Assembly: GCA_012295275.1 (NCBI GenBank)
Contig: CM022665.1
Coordinates: forward strand, 47,604,602-47,629,601
Direction: 5' to 3'
Origin: Chrysomallon squamiferum
Lineage: Eukaryota; Mollusca; Gastropoda; Neomphalida; Peltospiridae
Length of the DNA stretch: 25,000 bases
The notes below the pieces were generated by a model. The model did not search any database and was not told the origin of the DNA. It saw nothing but the letters and a program-made list of their open reading frames with translations. This document shows positions 1 to 9,711 of this stretch, piece by piece. Made by a program: the position numbers and the translations under genes. Numbering within the stretch: position 1 is the first letter of the stretch; every line of letters starts with the position of its first letter.

Positions 1-14
1 ATATATATATATAT
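1..14. repeat. (TA)n microsatellite at window edge
   Basis: Seven TA dinucleotides open the window and pass into a T-run. The tract may continue upstream of the window. Confidence 0.85.
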
Positions 15-59
15 TTTTATCTTAAGCTTCTATTGATCATTAAATTCTTTAAGAAGTGA

Positions 60-295
60 CAAGCTGCAGCAAGCTGTTGCAGTAATCAAACAGCGTTGAT
101 CTCTACAACGCCGCGACAGCCACCTTGAGCCAGCACCAGGAACCGAAACTCTCGAATTACACGCATTGTAACAAACGTACGCGTGTGGTAAATATAATTA
201 CGATAATGCCACTTGATCAGCATAATCACATCATTAATAAAGCACACGGAACAACAGAGAGCTGCAATTAGCAACGAAACATTTACATTTAGTAA
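60..295 (-). other. CpG-bearing, relatively GC-rich segment with a short open frame; unproven exon
   Basis: This segment is visibly richer in G+C and CpG than the DNA around it (several CG dinucleotides between 100 and 185). On the minus strand one frame is open from about 295 down to a stop at 86. It has no ATG near its start, only internal methionines, so it cannot be a complete gene by itself. An acceptor-like ATTGCAG lies on the minus strand near 262-268, with a poor pyrimidine tract and no good GTRAGT donor in the open region. The translation has a hydrophobic start (about residues 1-20) and a mixed tail, and I do not recognise it. It could be an internal exon, an old coding relic or a conserved non-coding element. 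Confidence 0.2.
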
Positions 296-597
296 TTATT
301 TTCTTTTGAACAGCATTCGAAATCTGATGAAAATATGAAAACGATTAATACTAAATGAACTACGTAAACACCGGTTTCTTGCTTTTGAAAAGGAACTGAT
401 TTTGACTACTAATATACACAGGCATATCTAGTGTTTTGTTAGAAATATTTTAATAAATAAAAAAATATATATAAAACATTTCTGGTGTTTTGTATTAATA
501 TGGATAGAGAAAAATAACAGATAATTATAAACAACAATTGTGGATATATGTTAATGATTATGCACCACACAAACTTTTAGTTTCATTAATTATCTAT
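296..597. other. AT-rich unique DNA, no gene seen
   Basis: The stretch contains short A/T runs and stops in all frames. No repeat unit, splice pair or recognisable coding segment was found. Confidence 0.7.
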
Positions 598-598
598 A

Positions 599-599
<1 letters not shown>

Positions 600-647
<48 letters not shown>

Positions 648-693
648 GTTATTGTTATTGTTATTACTATTATTGTTATTATTATTATTTATT
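600..693. repeat. (TTA)n microsatellite with TTG interruptions
   Basis: Roughly thirty TTA trinucleotides, the distal part broken by TTG and CTA. An open leucine-rich frame across it starts at a TTG codon and is only the repeat read in frame. Confidence 0.95.
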
Positions 694-795
694 AGGATGG
701 AAAATCAAATTTTCTACATGAATGAATTATTATTATTATTTAGTAGGATGGAAAATCAACTTTTCTACATGACTGAATTATTATTACTTTATTTT
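694..795 (+). repeat. Two-copy 51-bp tandem duplication
   Basis: AGGATGGAAAATCAA recurs at 694 and 745, each followed by TTTTCTACATGA and a short TTA tract. The 51-bp spacing is a multiple of three, so both copies fall in the same frame, but this is probably coincidence. The second copy decays into T-rich DNA. Confidence 0.85.
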
Positions 796-861
796 ACTTA
801 CTTTTTTATTTTATTTTATTGTTATTTTTTTAATTAACTATTATTATCTGAAACAAGAATC

Positions 862-1182
862 TCATACCATCACCCATCATCTAGTGACCAACCAGGAAAG
901 GTATTAATCTAACACACCACCACCCATCATCTAGTACCAACCAGGAAAGATATTAATCTAACACACTATCACCCATCAGGGAAGGTATTAATCTAACACA
1001 CAATCACCCATCATCTAGTACCAACCAGGAAAGATATTAATCTAACACACTATCACCCATCAGGGAAGGTATTAATCTAACACACTATCACCCATCATCT
1101 AGTGACCAACCAGGAAAGGTATTAATCTAACACACCATCACCCATCATCTAGTGACCAACCAGGAAAGGTATTAATCTAAAC
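862..1182 (+). repeat. Minisatellite with alternating 49/50-bp and 35-bp units
   Basis: TATTAATCTAA occurs at 902, 951, 986, 1035, 1070, 1120 and 1170, giving spacings of 49, 35, 49, 35, 50 and 50. The short units lack the stretch containing TCTAGTACCAACCAG. The middle of the array is therefore an 84-bp dimer repeated twice, with full-length units at both ends. Confidence 0.95.
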
Positions 1183-1343
1183 CAGACTGACACCCAGGTC
1201 TCCCTCCATACTGCGTACCCATAGCAACAGGCTAAACATTTTTCCAAATCCAACTACAATGAAATCAAAAGCTCCCAAGAAGCAGGAAAATTTGTCCGAG
1301 ACAAAAATCATGGAAGATATTTTTGTATCATTCATTTAGAAAT

Positions 1344-1345
<2 letters not shown>
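1183..1345. other. Unique spacer
   Basis: Moderately GC-rich DNA up to about 1235 (including CCCAGGTCTCCCTCC), then AT-rich. No ORF, repeat or RNA structure was recognised. Confidence 0.5.

Positions 1346-1375
<30 letters not shown>
1346..1375. repeat. Poly(T) run of 30
   Basis: Thirty consecutive T, followed by ATTTATTTATTG. It could be an old retroelement poly(A) tail on the minus strand, but no element body was recognised upstream on that strand. Confidence 0.95.
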
Positions 1376-1377
<2 letters not shown>

Positions 1378-1408
1378 TTATTTATTGTTTATGTTGTGAT
1401 TAAAATTA

Positions 1409-1468
1409 CAGGTGAGCAGTACCTGAGTCAGGTGTAACTATTACCTGGCAGGTATGGGTTACCTACAC
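1409..1468 (+). repeat. Three 20-bp units, each an inverted CAGGT...ACCT pair
   Basis: CAGGT begins at 1409, 1429 and 1449, exactly 20 bp apart. Each is followed after 7-9 bases by ACCTG (1421, 1443) or ACCTA (1461). The units share these ends but differ in the middle. CAGGTG and CAGGTA are E2-box sequences bound by ZEB/zfh1 and Snail-type zinc fingers in animals. Five such hexamers on either strand fall within about 46 bp. A regulatory role is inference. Confidence 0.6.
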
Positions 1469-1683
1469 AGACTAACAGCTAAGTTTTAAGTGTTTAAACA
1501 CGTGTGTTTATGTAACACTAAACATCGTGTTGGGAATATTATTTTATAGAAGATAAACAGTTCTGTGATAGTCGTTACGTACATACACACAGACGTACAG
1601 ACTCGCTTTGCTGCTGGTTTTTTGTCTGTTTGAGAAGACATGGATGATGAAACCTTTTTACATCTAGAGTGCAAGAACTAGAT
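1469..1683. other. Unique spacer
   Basis: Slightly CpG-bearing DNA around 1500-1610 with no ATG-initiated frame of note on either strand. The short minus-strand open frame over 1486-1674 has no recognisable content. Confidence 0.5.
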
Positions 1684-1815
1684 TAGTTATTATTATTATT
1701 ATTATTATTTTATTTTTATTATTATTATTATTTTTATTTTTATTATTTTGCTATTATTGTTATTATTGTCGTTGTTGTTGTTATTTTGCTATCATCATCA
1801 TCATTATTATTATTA
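1684..1815. repeat. (TTA/TTG/TCA)n trinucleotide tract
   Basis: TTA repeats interrupted by TTTTA, then GTT repeats, then CATCATCATCA and TTA again. This is an interrupted trinucleotide microsatellite. Confidence 0.9.
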
Positions 1816-1831
1816 AATAAATACTGTTTCA

Positions 1832-1949
1832 TTTACATACATACATGTATATACACATACATAGATACATGCATACATACATGCATGCATACATACATAC
1901 ATACATACATACATACATACATACATACATACATACATACATGCATGCA

Positions 1950-1985
<36 letters not shown>

Positions 1986-1992
1986 TATATAT
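1832..1992. repeat. (CATA)n microsatellite ending in (TA)n
   Basis: About thirty CATA units with CATGCATGCATA interruptions at about 1867-1890 and 1940-1950, ending in TATATA. It reads as tyrosine/isoleucine/histidine repeats in several frames on both strands, none of which is a gene. Confidence 0.95.
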
Positions 1993-1997
1993 CTATG

Positions 1998-2275
1998 TAT
2001 AAAGAAATTAGAGACATGGATAAATTATAGATATTACGCTCATATATATATACACTGATATATATATAAATATATTATTTGTAAATATATATATATAAAG
2101 AAACAAAGAGAATTAAAAAAAAATAATAAAAACGGATAAACTATAGATATTACAAGGATAACACATCTATATATATATTATTTGTAAAGAAACCAAAGAG
2201 ACATTTAAATAAAATAAAGTTGGATGAACTACGTGCATTTGAAACAGAAATTAAAGAGGACATCATCATTATATG
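1998..2275 (+). repeat. Three diverged copies of a roughly 90-96-bp unit
   Basis: AAAGAAAC/T begins at 2001, 2097 and 2186. It is followed by a GGATAAAYTATAGATATTAC-like block in the first two copies and an ATATATATTATTTGTAAA-like block. The third copy degrades after about 2230. Confidence 0.65.
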
Positions 2276-2460
2276 ATCTAAACAAAGTGAAAAGTAATAA
2301 TAAAAATATTAAAAACTAAAACTACATGCAAATAAATGAGCTACAGGTAGACTAGACTGTCTGTCTGTCTGTACAGCAGGAGTTCTGTACTAACTCATGC
2401 TGTCACACCCAGACTACAAATGTCCTTGACCTACTATTGCCAGCACACACCTAAAGCTCT
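2276..2460. other. Unique spacer with a short (CTGT)n tract
   Basis: A CTGT tetranucleotide occurs four times near 2357-2372. The rest is unique, with no gene signal. Confidence 0.6.
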
Positions 2461-2473
2461 ATGGGTAGTAAAA

Positions 2474-2509
<36 letters not shown>

Positions 2510-2720
2510 TAAATAATAATAATAATAATAAACAATATTATTATTATTATTATCCAAATAAACAGTTGGGGAGTCTGAAGAAATGTTTTGAAAAATGGAC
2601 CACATCAAAATACTTATCTATCTCCTCTAAGCCTATGGCTGAATTTGCATTTGAAGATCTTTCAGAGTCTAAAAATAAAGTTCAAGACACATTTCACCCA
2701 CGCATTAGTTACACTAGCTA
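2461..2720 (+). other. (AAT)n/(TTA)n tract followed by a short open segment; probably not a gene
   Basis: An ATG at 2461 opens an 86-codon frame. Residues about 6-30 are asparagine and tyrosine from AAT and TTA repeats. From about 2563 the sequence is no longer repetitive and encodes about 53 mixed residues, including a KKCFEKW stretch and an acidic AFEDLSE stretch. The stop codon lies exactly where the 70-bp array begins. AAACAG at 2557-2562 is a weak acceptor-like site. I do not recognise the product. A chance frame is the simplest reading. Confidence 0.2.
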
Positions 2721-3556
2721 GTAGCTTTTCTCTAGATGATCAAACAAATATATATATGTAAATGTTAATACACATTAATTATACCAGGTAGTAGCTTTTC
2801 TCTAGATGATCAAACAAATATATATATGTAAATGTTAATACACATTAATTATACCAGGTAGTAGCTTTTCTCTAGATGATCAAACAAATATATATATGTA
2901 AATGTTAATACACATTAATTATACCAGGTAGTAGCTTTTCTCTAGATGATCAAACAAATATATATATGTAAATGTTAATACACATTAATTATACCAGGTA
3001 GTAGCTTTTCTCTAGATGATGATAAAACAATATATGTAAATGTTAATATACATTAATTATACCAGCTAGTAGCTTTTCTCTAGATGATGATAAAACAATA
3101 TATGTAAATGTTAATATACATTAATTATACCAGCTAGTAGCTTTTCTCTAGATGATGATAAAACAATATATGTAAATGTTAATATACATTAATTATACCA
3201 GCTAGTAGCTTTTCTCTAGATGATGATCAAAACAATATATGTAAATGTTAATATACATTAATTATACCAGGTAGTAGCTTTTCTCTAGATGATCAAACAA
3301 ATATATATATATGTAAATGTTAATACACATTAATTATACCAGGTAGTAGCTTTTCTCTAGATGATCAAAAAATATATGTAAATGTTAATATACATTTCAT
3401 CCAGATATTAATTATACCAGCTAGTAGCTTTTCTCTAGATGAATAACAAATATATGTAAATGTTAATACACATTAATTATACCAGCTAGTAGCTTTTCTC
3501 TAGATGATCAAAAAAAAAAATATATATATGTATATATAAATGTTAATATACATTTT
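2721..3556 (+). repeat. Twelve-copy minisatellite, units 65-78 bp, two subfamilies
   Basis: GTAGCTTTTCTCTAGATGA starts at 2721, 2791, 2861, 2931, 3001, 3069, 3137, 3205, 3274, 3346, 3424 and 3489 (the 3424 copy ends GATGAATAAC). The first four units are 70 bp and identical by eye. The next three are 68 bp, identical to each other, and differ by GATGATAAAAC and a CAGCTA end. The unit at 3205 (69 bp) has a 68-type body but a 70-type CAGGTA end. Later units vary in length, and the 78-bp one carries a small insertion near 3395. Confidence 0.97.
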
Positions 3557-3617
3557 ACTCATGCTAAAGTGAAGGCTTGTTAGCTGGGTTTTTCATGTAA
3601 CCAGATCAAAAAAAAAA

Positions 3618-3649
<32 letters not shown>

Positions 3650-3980
3650 TAAAAAATAATGTTCTTTAGTTATGAAAAAAAAGAAAATAAGATTATTATT
3701 GGTGTAATATTAATAGGTATTAGGTGTTTTAACCATGTCAGCAGTATAGAGACTTAATAACTATTTCATTTATATAACCAGGTCAAATATAATTCCTATT
3801 TTTCTTTTTTTAATTTTATATTCTTCCAGGTAAAAGTCTTTAACTGCAAAAAAAATTTGAAAAAAAAAGAAAAACAAGAATGTTATATGTCACTGTATTA
3901 TTACTGGTTGTTAAGCACTGTGTTTACTCTTTATGTATAATGTTGATATGAAAAGAAACCAGTTTATGTCAGGACAACAC
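3557..3980. other. AT-rich spacer with poly(A)-(AAT)n tract at 3608-3660
   Basis: An A-run passes into AAT trinucleotides at 3608-3660. The remaining DNA is AT-rich with scattered A-runs. No coding signal was seen. Confidence 0.7.
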
Positions 3981-4130
3981 ATACCATAGCCTTTGGAAAA
4001 ACTAATTATGATATATATGATGTAATAATATCACAGCCTTTGATCAAATTAATTATGATAAACGTGTTGTAATAAAACCAGAGCCTGCAATGCTTACTGA
4101 GGTTTTTTTTATGATATACACAATCCAATA
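3981..4130 (+). repeat. Degenerate 47-bp tandem repeat
   Basis: AGCCTTTG or AGCCTGC occurs at 3988, 4035 and 4082, each followed by an AATTATGATA...GTAATAAT-like block. The third unit merges into the larger array downstream, which shares the TATGATATA and GTAATAATA blocks and so may derive from it. Confidence 0.6.
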
Positions 4131-4765
4131 ATACTATTGCTTTTATTGTTGTGTGTGGTTTTTTAAGTATATATATGGTGTAACACTGTTGCCTTTATGA
4201 CTGTTGTGTGTGTGTGTTACTTTTTATGATGCATATGGTGTAATAGAAAACAGCCCAGTGTGAACACTACAATTAGAACTGGTACTGCAGCATATCATAG
4301 CTCTTGTTAATACTCTAACCACAGAGCTTTTTACAGAGCTACTTTATGATATACACAATGTAATAATACTACTGCCTTCATAACTGTTATGTGTGGCTTT
4401 TTTAAGATATGTTGTAATAGAAAATGAGAACCATACTGCAGCATATCATAACTCTTGTTAATACTCTAACCACAGAGCTTTATACAGCGCTTTTCTATGA
4501 CATACACAATGTAATAATACTACTGCCTTTATAACTGTTATGTGTGGCTTTTTTAAGATATATATATGTTGTAATAGAAAATGAGAACCATACTGCAGCA
4601 TATCATAACTCTTGTTAATACTCTAACCACAGAGCTTTATACAGCGCTTTTCTATGACATACACAATGTAATAATACTAATGCCTTTATGACAGTTATGT
4701 GTGGGTTTTTTTATGACATATATGTTGTAATAGAAAATGAGAACTGGTAAAGATCATACCTCTTG
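4111..4765 (+). repeat. Array of about 150-bp units
   Basis: ATGAYATACACAAT begins at 4111, 4346, 4497 and 4654; the spacing is 235 for the diverged first copy, then 151 and 157. GCAGCATATCATA recurs at 4287, 4438 and 4595. Each full unit also holds CTCTTGTTAATACTCTAACC and a TTATGTGTGG block. Copies 2-4 are close; the outer ones have decayed. Confidence 0.9.
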
Positions 4766-4929
4766 TTAATCACTGACCTTTTTAAACTCTCCACTTTTAA
4801 ACTGTAAATCAAACAAAACTTAAAATCATTTATTTTTTTATCTTCTTAATCTCTATATTCACTTTCTATTTTTATTTTTTATTTTTTTAAATTTATCTTT
4901 TAAATTCCAACAGAACCGATTACGTCATA
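4766..4929. other. AT-rich spacer
   Basis: T-rich low-complexity DNA; nothing recognised. Confidence 0.6.
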
Positions 4930-4994
4930 TTTATTTTATTTTATTTATTTTATTTTATTTTATTTTATTTTATTTATTTAAAAAAAAAAAAAAA
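4930..4994. repeat. (TTTTA)n pentanucleotide tract followed by A15
   Basis: Repeated ATTTT units ending in a run of fifteen A at 4980-4994, then GGGCAG. Confidence 0.9.
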
Positions 4995-5199
4995 GGGCAG
5001 CTCTGTGTGGAATTTAACAGATAAATAATCATGAAACATTCTGAATCAAATTGTGTCTGTCACTGTTCAGTTTTCATTTGTCTAAAAGGAAAACTGGTCG
5101 ATGCGCAAGTTGACATTAATTAATCTTGGAGTCGGTGCTAAATGACAAAATAATACACAGCCACACTGAAGTAATGACCATATACTTTAGTATTGATTC

Positions 5200-5396
5200 T
5201 TTTTTTTTTTTTTTTTTTTTTTTTTCCAGCAAAGCTTTTCATCTAATTGATACCAAACTCTTTGCACTGATACACAAAGCCAACTGGTCTGTTTGTAACA
5301 CATATCAGTTATTTCTGTCAGCTGAACAACAAACAAATGAAATACATATGTCAAGTGAAGTCGTTTATTGTTATGATAACATATTGTTCTAGGTTT
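5200..5396 (+). other. Strong acceptor-like site (T26-CCAG) and open segment; candidate exon or chance
   Basis: A run of 26 T at 5200-5225 is followed by CCAG, which fits a 3' splice-site consensus closely. The next 165 bases are open in one plus frame and encode about 54 mixed residues (AFHLIDTKLFALIH near the start, NTYQLFLSAEQQ in the middle). The stop is in the first unit of the 46-bp array. The minus strand is also open here, which weakens the coding case, since sequence poor in stops on both strands can arise by composition. No family is recognised and no branch point or donor can be proven. Confidence 0.2.
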
Positions 5397-6725
5397 ACTA
5401 AGTATCAAGTTATCATTGTGATAATATCTTGTTCAATGTTTAGTAAGTATCGCAATTATCGTTATGATATCTTGTTCAAGGTTTACTAAGTATCGCAGTT
5501 ATCATTATAATAATATCTTGTTCAAGGTTTACTAAGTATCGCAGTTACCATTGTGATAATATCTTGTTCATATTTTACTAAGTATCACAGTTATCATTAT
5601 GATAATATCTTGTTCAAGGTTTGCTAAGTATCACAGTTATCATTGTGATAATATCTTGTTCAAGGTTTACTAAGTATCACAGTCATCATTGTGATAATAT
5701 CTTGTTCAAGGTTTACTAAGTTATTATTGTGATAATATCTTGTTCTAGGTTTACTAAGTACCACAGTTATCATTGTGATAATATCTTGTTCAAGGTTTAC
5801 TAAGTATCACAGTTATCATTGTGATAATATCTTGTTCAAGGTTTACTAAGTATCGCAATTATCATTGTGATAATATCTTGTTCTAGGTTTACTTAGTATC
5901 ACAGTTATCATTGTGATAATATCTTGTTCAAGGTTTACTAAGTATCAAGTTATCATTATAATAATATCTTGTTCAATGTTTACTAAGTATTGCAGTTACC
6001 ATTATAATAATATCTTGTTCAAGGTTTACTAAGTATCGCAGTTATCATTATAATAATATCTTGTTCAAGGTTTACTAAGTATCGCAGTTATCATTATAAT
6101 AATATCTTGTTCTAGGTTTACTAAGTATCACAGTTATCATTGTGATAATATCTTGTTCAAGGTTTACTAAGTATCACAATTATCATTGTGATAATATCTT
6201 GTTCAAGGTTTACTTAGTATCACAGTTATCATTGTGATAATATCTTGTTCATATTTTACTAAGTATCACAGTTATCATTATGATAATATCTTGTTCTAAG
6301 GTTACTAAATATCGCAGTTATCATTATAATAATATCTTGTTCAAGGTTTACTAAGTATCGCAGTTATCATTATGATAATATCTTGTTCAAGGTTTACTAA
6401 GTATCGCAGTTATCATTATGATAATATCTTGTTCAATGTTTACTAAGTATGGCAGTTACCATTATAACAATATCTTGTTCAAGGTTTACTAAGTATCACA
6501 GTTATCATTGTGATAATATCTTGTTCTAGGTTTACTAAGGATCACAGTTATTATTATGATAATATCTTGTTCAAGGTTTACTAAGTATCACAGTTATCAT
6601 TATGATAATATCTTGTTCTAGGTTTACTTAGTATCACAGTTATCATTATGATAATATCTTGTTCTAAGGTTACTAAATAACGCAGTTATGATTATGATAA
6701 TATCATGCTCTCGATTTATTAAACA
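5360..6725 (+). repeat. 46-bp satellite array, 30 copies, palindromic GATA core
   Basis: The TGATAATATC position recurs at 5375, 5420, 5466, 5509, 5555, 5601, 5647, 5693, 5731, 5777 and so on to 6696. That is 30 copies, 25 of the 29 spacings being exactly 46 bp. The exceptions are 45, 43, 38 and 45. The unit core is TTATCATTATGATAATATC, in which TTATCAT and ATGATAA form a 7-bp inverted repeat around one T. The rest is TTGTTCAAGG and TTTACTAAGTATCRCA. Three core forms (ATTGTG, ATTATG, ATTATA) occur in local runs. The last copy decays at about 6700-6725. Confidence 0.98.
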
Positions 6726-8635
6726 CCACAGAGGCATCCAAATAAATGCAGCTTATTTAGAATCATACATAAAATGGTGGCTTTTCAAAGCAGTAGCAAC
6801 AAGACAAAAACATAAAATGATGGAGAGAAAAAATGCATCTTTAAAGTTATTACGACAATAAAAAGAAATTAGCTAATGGCATGTATTCTCTTCTGTCTTC
6901 ATAAAATGTCATTAAACCTTTTATTCCACACAGATCTTTCTCTGCATACTTTGTTTTTGTCAAAGTGAAGATATGGAGTATGCTTTAGCAAAGAACATAA
7001 CTAACAAAATGTTGTGTAAAAAAACAACAACTGTAGTTTAAATTTTGTTTGGTCACCTGTGTACTACTGCTTGCCTTTAAAAATTTTATTTATCTTATAA
7101 AAATAGCTTGAAACTTTAAAATAAATAAATAAATATAAAATTTACTAATCAGTATCCAAGTAACAGTTAGATTGTCTGCATCATACAGAAGAAATCTGTT
7201 GCAAAGACTGAGGATATAAACATGATACTGATGGGAATTCTTTGCACGCCAGACATCTTCAAACGATTTAAAAACTGAAGTTTAGCAACATGAAATATTC
7301 ATAAAAAGAGAAGAAGTAAAATATAAAAATAAAAATAATAAAAAATAAATTTAATAAGATGACGAAAACAAAACCAAAAACCGATGATAAAATCAAGTAA
7401 CATGGCAATTAGATGTTTAAAAACCAAAACAGAATACACCATTAAGAGGTATCTGTGATGTATCCAATATTTTTTTTTATTTTTTTTTCATTTTTTTTAT
7501 TTTTTTGAAGTCAGTTATGTGGTAAATAGTTTGCCAGTTAAGTATGATAGTTTGCACATTTTAACTTTTAACATAATCACCTACTCTTTTTTTTTAAACT
7601 TCTACAAACATGAATAACTGTAGATAACAACTTTACATGTGTGTTTTACATAAAAAAAACCCTGAAAATTATCATTTTAGAAGCTGGTTTTTTTTTTTCA
7701 ATCTATTTTTTAAAAATCATTATTTATTAGTTTTTTATTTTTAATATCAAGGAGATAGGGAAGTTTATGTCTTTTTCTTTAATATTTTTTTTCTTCTTAT
7801 TCTTTTCATTTTTTTTTAATCTTTTTTTTAAATTACATTTTATTGATTTTTAAATTTAAAAAAACACAGAACAACCATATTGTTGTAGTAGTAGACCTAT
7901 CTAATTTGATAGGAATAAAATAAAAATAATAAAGCTAAGTTTACAAATTCACATTTTAAACAAACCAAACCAAACTTGTCTTTACTAAACCAATTTATAA
8001 ATCAATTTTTTTAATTTATTTTTTTATTCAAATTCAGACATTTTCAAAACCCAAAAGGGAATTCATTTCACTGTCTACAGAACCCAATCCATAAATCAAT
8101 GTTGGTTATTATTTGCAAACAGACCAATAATTGACAATTTTAGGTTTTCATCTGTCTAAGATGAGATGCAAATTTTTGCTTCAAAAGACTTTTTTTGAAA
8201 TAAAGCCAAATTCACACCACACGACTTGCAGTAATAATACATAGCATTACAACATTTAATGTATAATTTAAAAATGTTTTAGTATTTTATACATTTATTT
8301 ATGTATCACAGTCAGTTTGTTTCTACAGGGAAAAAATAAATAAAAATTAAGTATCATCAAGATGTTGAGAAAACAACTCTTTGCTTGTAATGTATTTATT
8401 TCAACATCAAATTCAGCAAAAGCATGAAACATGGAAATCAACATTGGGAGAAACCAATTTTTCAGCTGGAAACATATTTAAAACTGAGACACAAAGTGTA
8501 TAATGTCACATACAGTTCAGTTATATGTTACTAGTCAAAACAATATATCATGTGTGACTTTCAGATCACTATCATGTATTTAAGTATTTTTTGTTTTATT
8601 TATTTTAACATTATGTTTATAATCAAAATTACCAG
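6726..8635. other. Long AT-rich unique region, no gene seen
   Basis: About 1.9 kb of AT-rich DNA with many short A and T runs (for example 7470-7506 and 7680-7860) and AAAT clusters near 7125 and 7320. Stops are frequent in all six frames, and no array, RNA gene or recognisable coding segment was found. The segment 7160-7270 is slightly more GC-rich but has no open frame of note. Confidence 0.75.
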
Positions 8636-8639
8636 TATT

Positions 8640-8815
8640 GTAATAATTTAACTCTATTTACAATATTCTAATAGTCCAAATGGTCATTACAGACCAATAT
8701 CATAATAATTTAGTCATATTTACATTAAACTAATAGTCAAAATGACATCTCGTACATTGAAAATATCACTACTGAACAGTACAATAATAACTATAATTTA
8801 ACTGTGTTTATGTTA
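8640..8815 (+). repeat. Three degenerate copies of a 60-90-bp unit
   Basis: AATAATTTA-type blocks followed by TATTTACA-type and CTAATAGTCAAAATG-type blocks occur near 8643, 8704 and 8790. The last copy ends in TTAATAGCCAAACTG. Similarity is clear but weak. Confidence 0.5.
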
Positions 8816-9060
8816 ATAGCCAAACTGTAAAGTCATACAGTGACTTCATACAGTGTCTACAATTTAGACCTTCTCGCGGTGTAATCTGGTTACATGCTGC
8901 AAGTTGGTGGATCAAGTTGAACAGTGAGATTGGCCCTTTATTTTTTTTTTTTAAATGAAAATCCATACTGGATATAGGATGACAGCATTCTGCCAGATCT
9001 GTTTCAATGAGGCAATCAGACGAATGCAACATGTTGATAATTTAGCTGATTGGCTCTGGT
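8816..9060. other. More GC-rich unique segment with an open minus-strand frame
   Basis: TCATACAGTG is tandemly duplicated at 8833 and 8846. The stretch 8850-8935 is the most GC-rich of this neighbourhood and contains CTCGCGG. A minus-strand frame is open from about 9032 to 8808, broken up by a lysine run from a T-tract at 8940-8952. Residues around GPISLFNLIHQL look protein-like, but no family is recognised and the frame starts without a convincing ATG context. A conserved non-coding element, repeat fragment or exon are all possible. Confidence 0.25.
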
Positions 9061-9080
9061 TATGGATGTGGATATGCTAA

Positions 9081-9098
9081 TAGAGAGAAGAGAGAGAA

Positions 9099-9184
<86 letters not shown>

Positions 9185-9240
9185 TATTATTGATGACATG
9201 ATATTTAGTTGATTGCACCATGGCAATAGTTGTTGACAGG

Positions 9241-9303
<63 letters not shown>

Positions 9304-9390
9304 ACTGAATGGCTTTGAATGCAGGATGTATTATTGATGACATGATATTTAGTTGATTGCACCATGGCAATAGTTGTGCAGAGGTTAATG

Positions 9391-9430
<40 letters not shown>

Positions 9431-9519
9431 GGGGATATATGGCTGTGAATACAAGATGTATTATTGATGACTCGAGATATTCTGTTTAGAAGAATGAGTG
9501 ATGCTGAGAAGAGAATGTG

Positions 9520-9580
<61 letters not shown>

Positions 9581-9660
9581 GAGATATGGCTTTGAATGCA
9601 GGATGTATTATTGATGACATGAGATTTTCTGTTTATGATGGCAATAGTTGTGCAGAGGTT

Positions 9661-9711
<51 letters not shown>

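Noticed and set aside
538-837. Leucine-rich 99-codon frame
   Set aside because: It is a TTA microsatellite read as leucine and begins at TTG, not ATG.
1786-2058. Overlapping Tyr/Ile/His-rich frames on both strands
   Set aside because: They are translations of the CATA microsatellite, open in several frames because the repeat contains no stop codon.
2461-2565. Poly-asparagine protein suggesting a Dictyostelium-like genome
   Set aside because: Dictyostelium is gene-dense with short intergenic regions. Here 25 kb shows no gene and has many GA/CA microsatellites and minisatellites, which fits an animal better.
5360-6725. CRISPR array
   Set aside because: The whole 46-bp period is repeated with only point changes. 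There are no unique spacers, no cas-like genes, and the setting is eukaryotic-looking. It is a tandem satellite.
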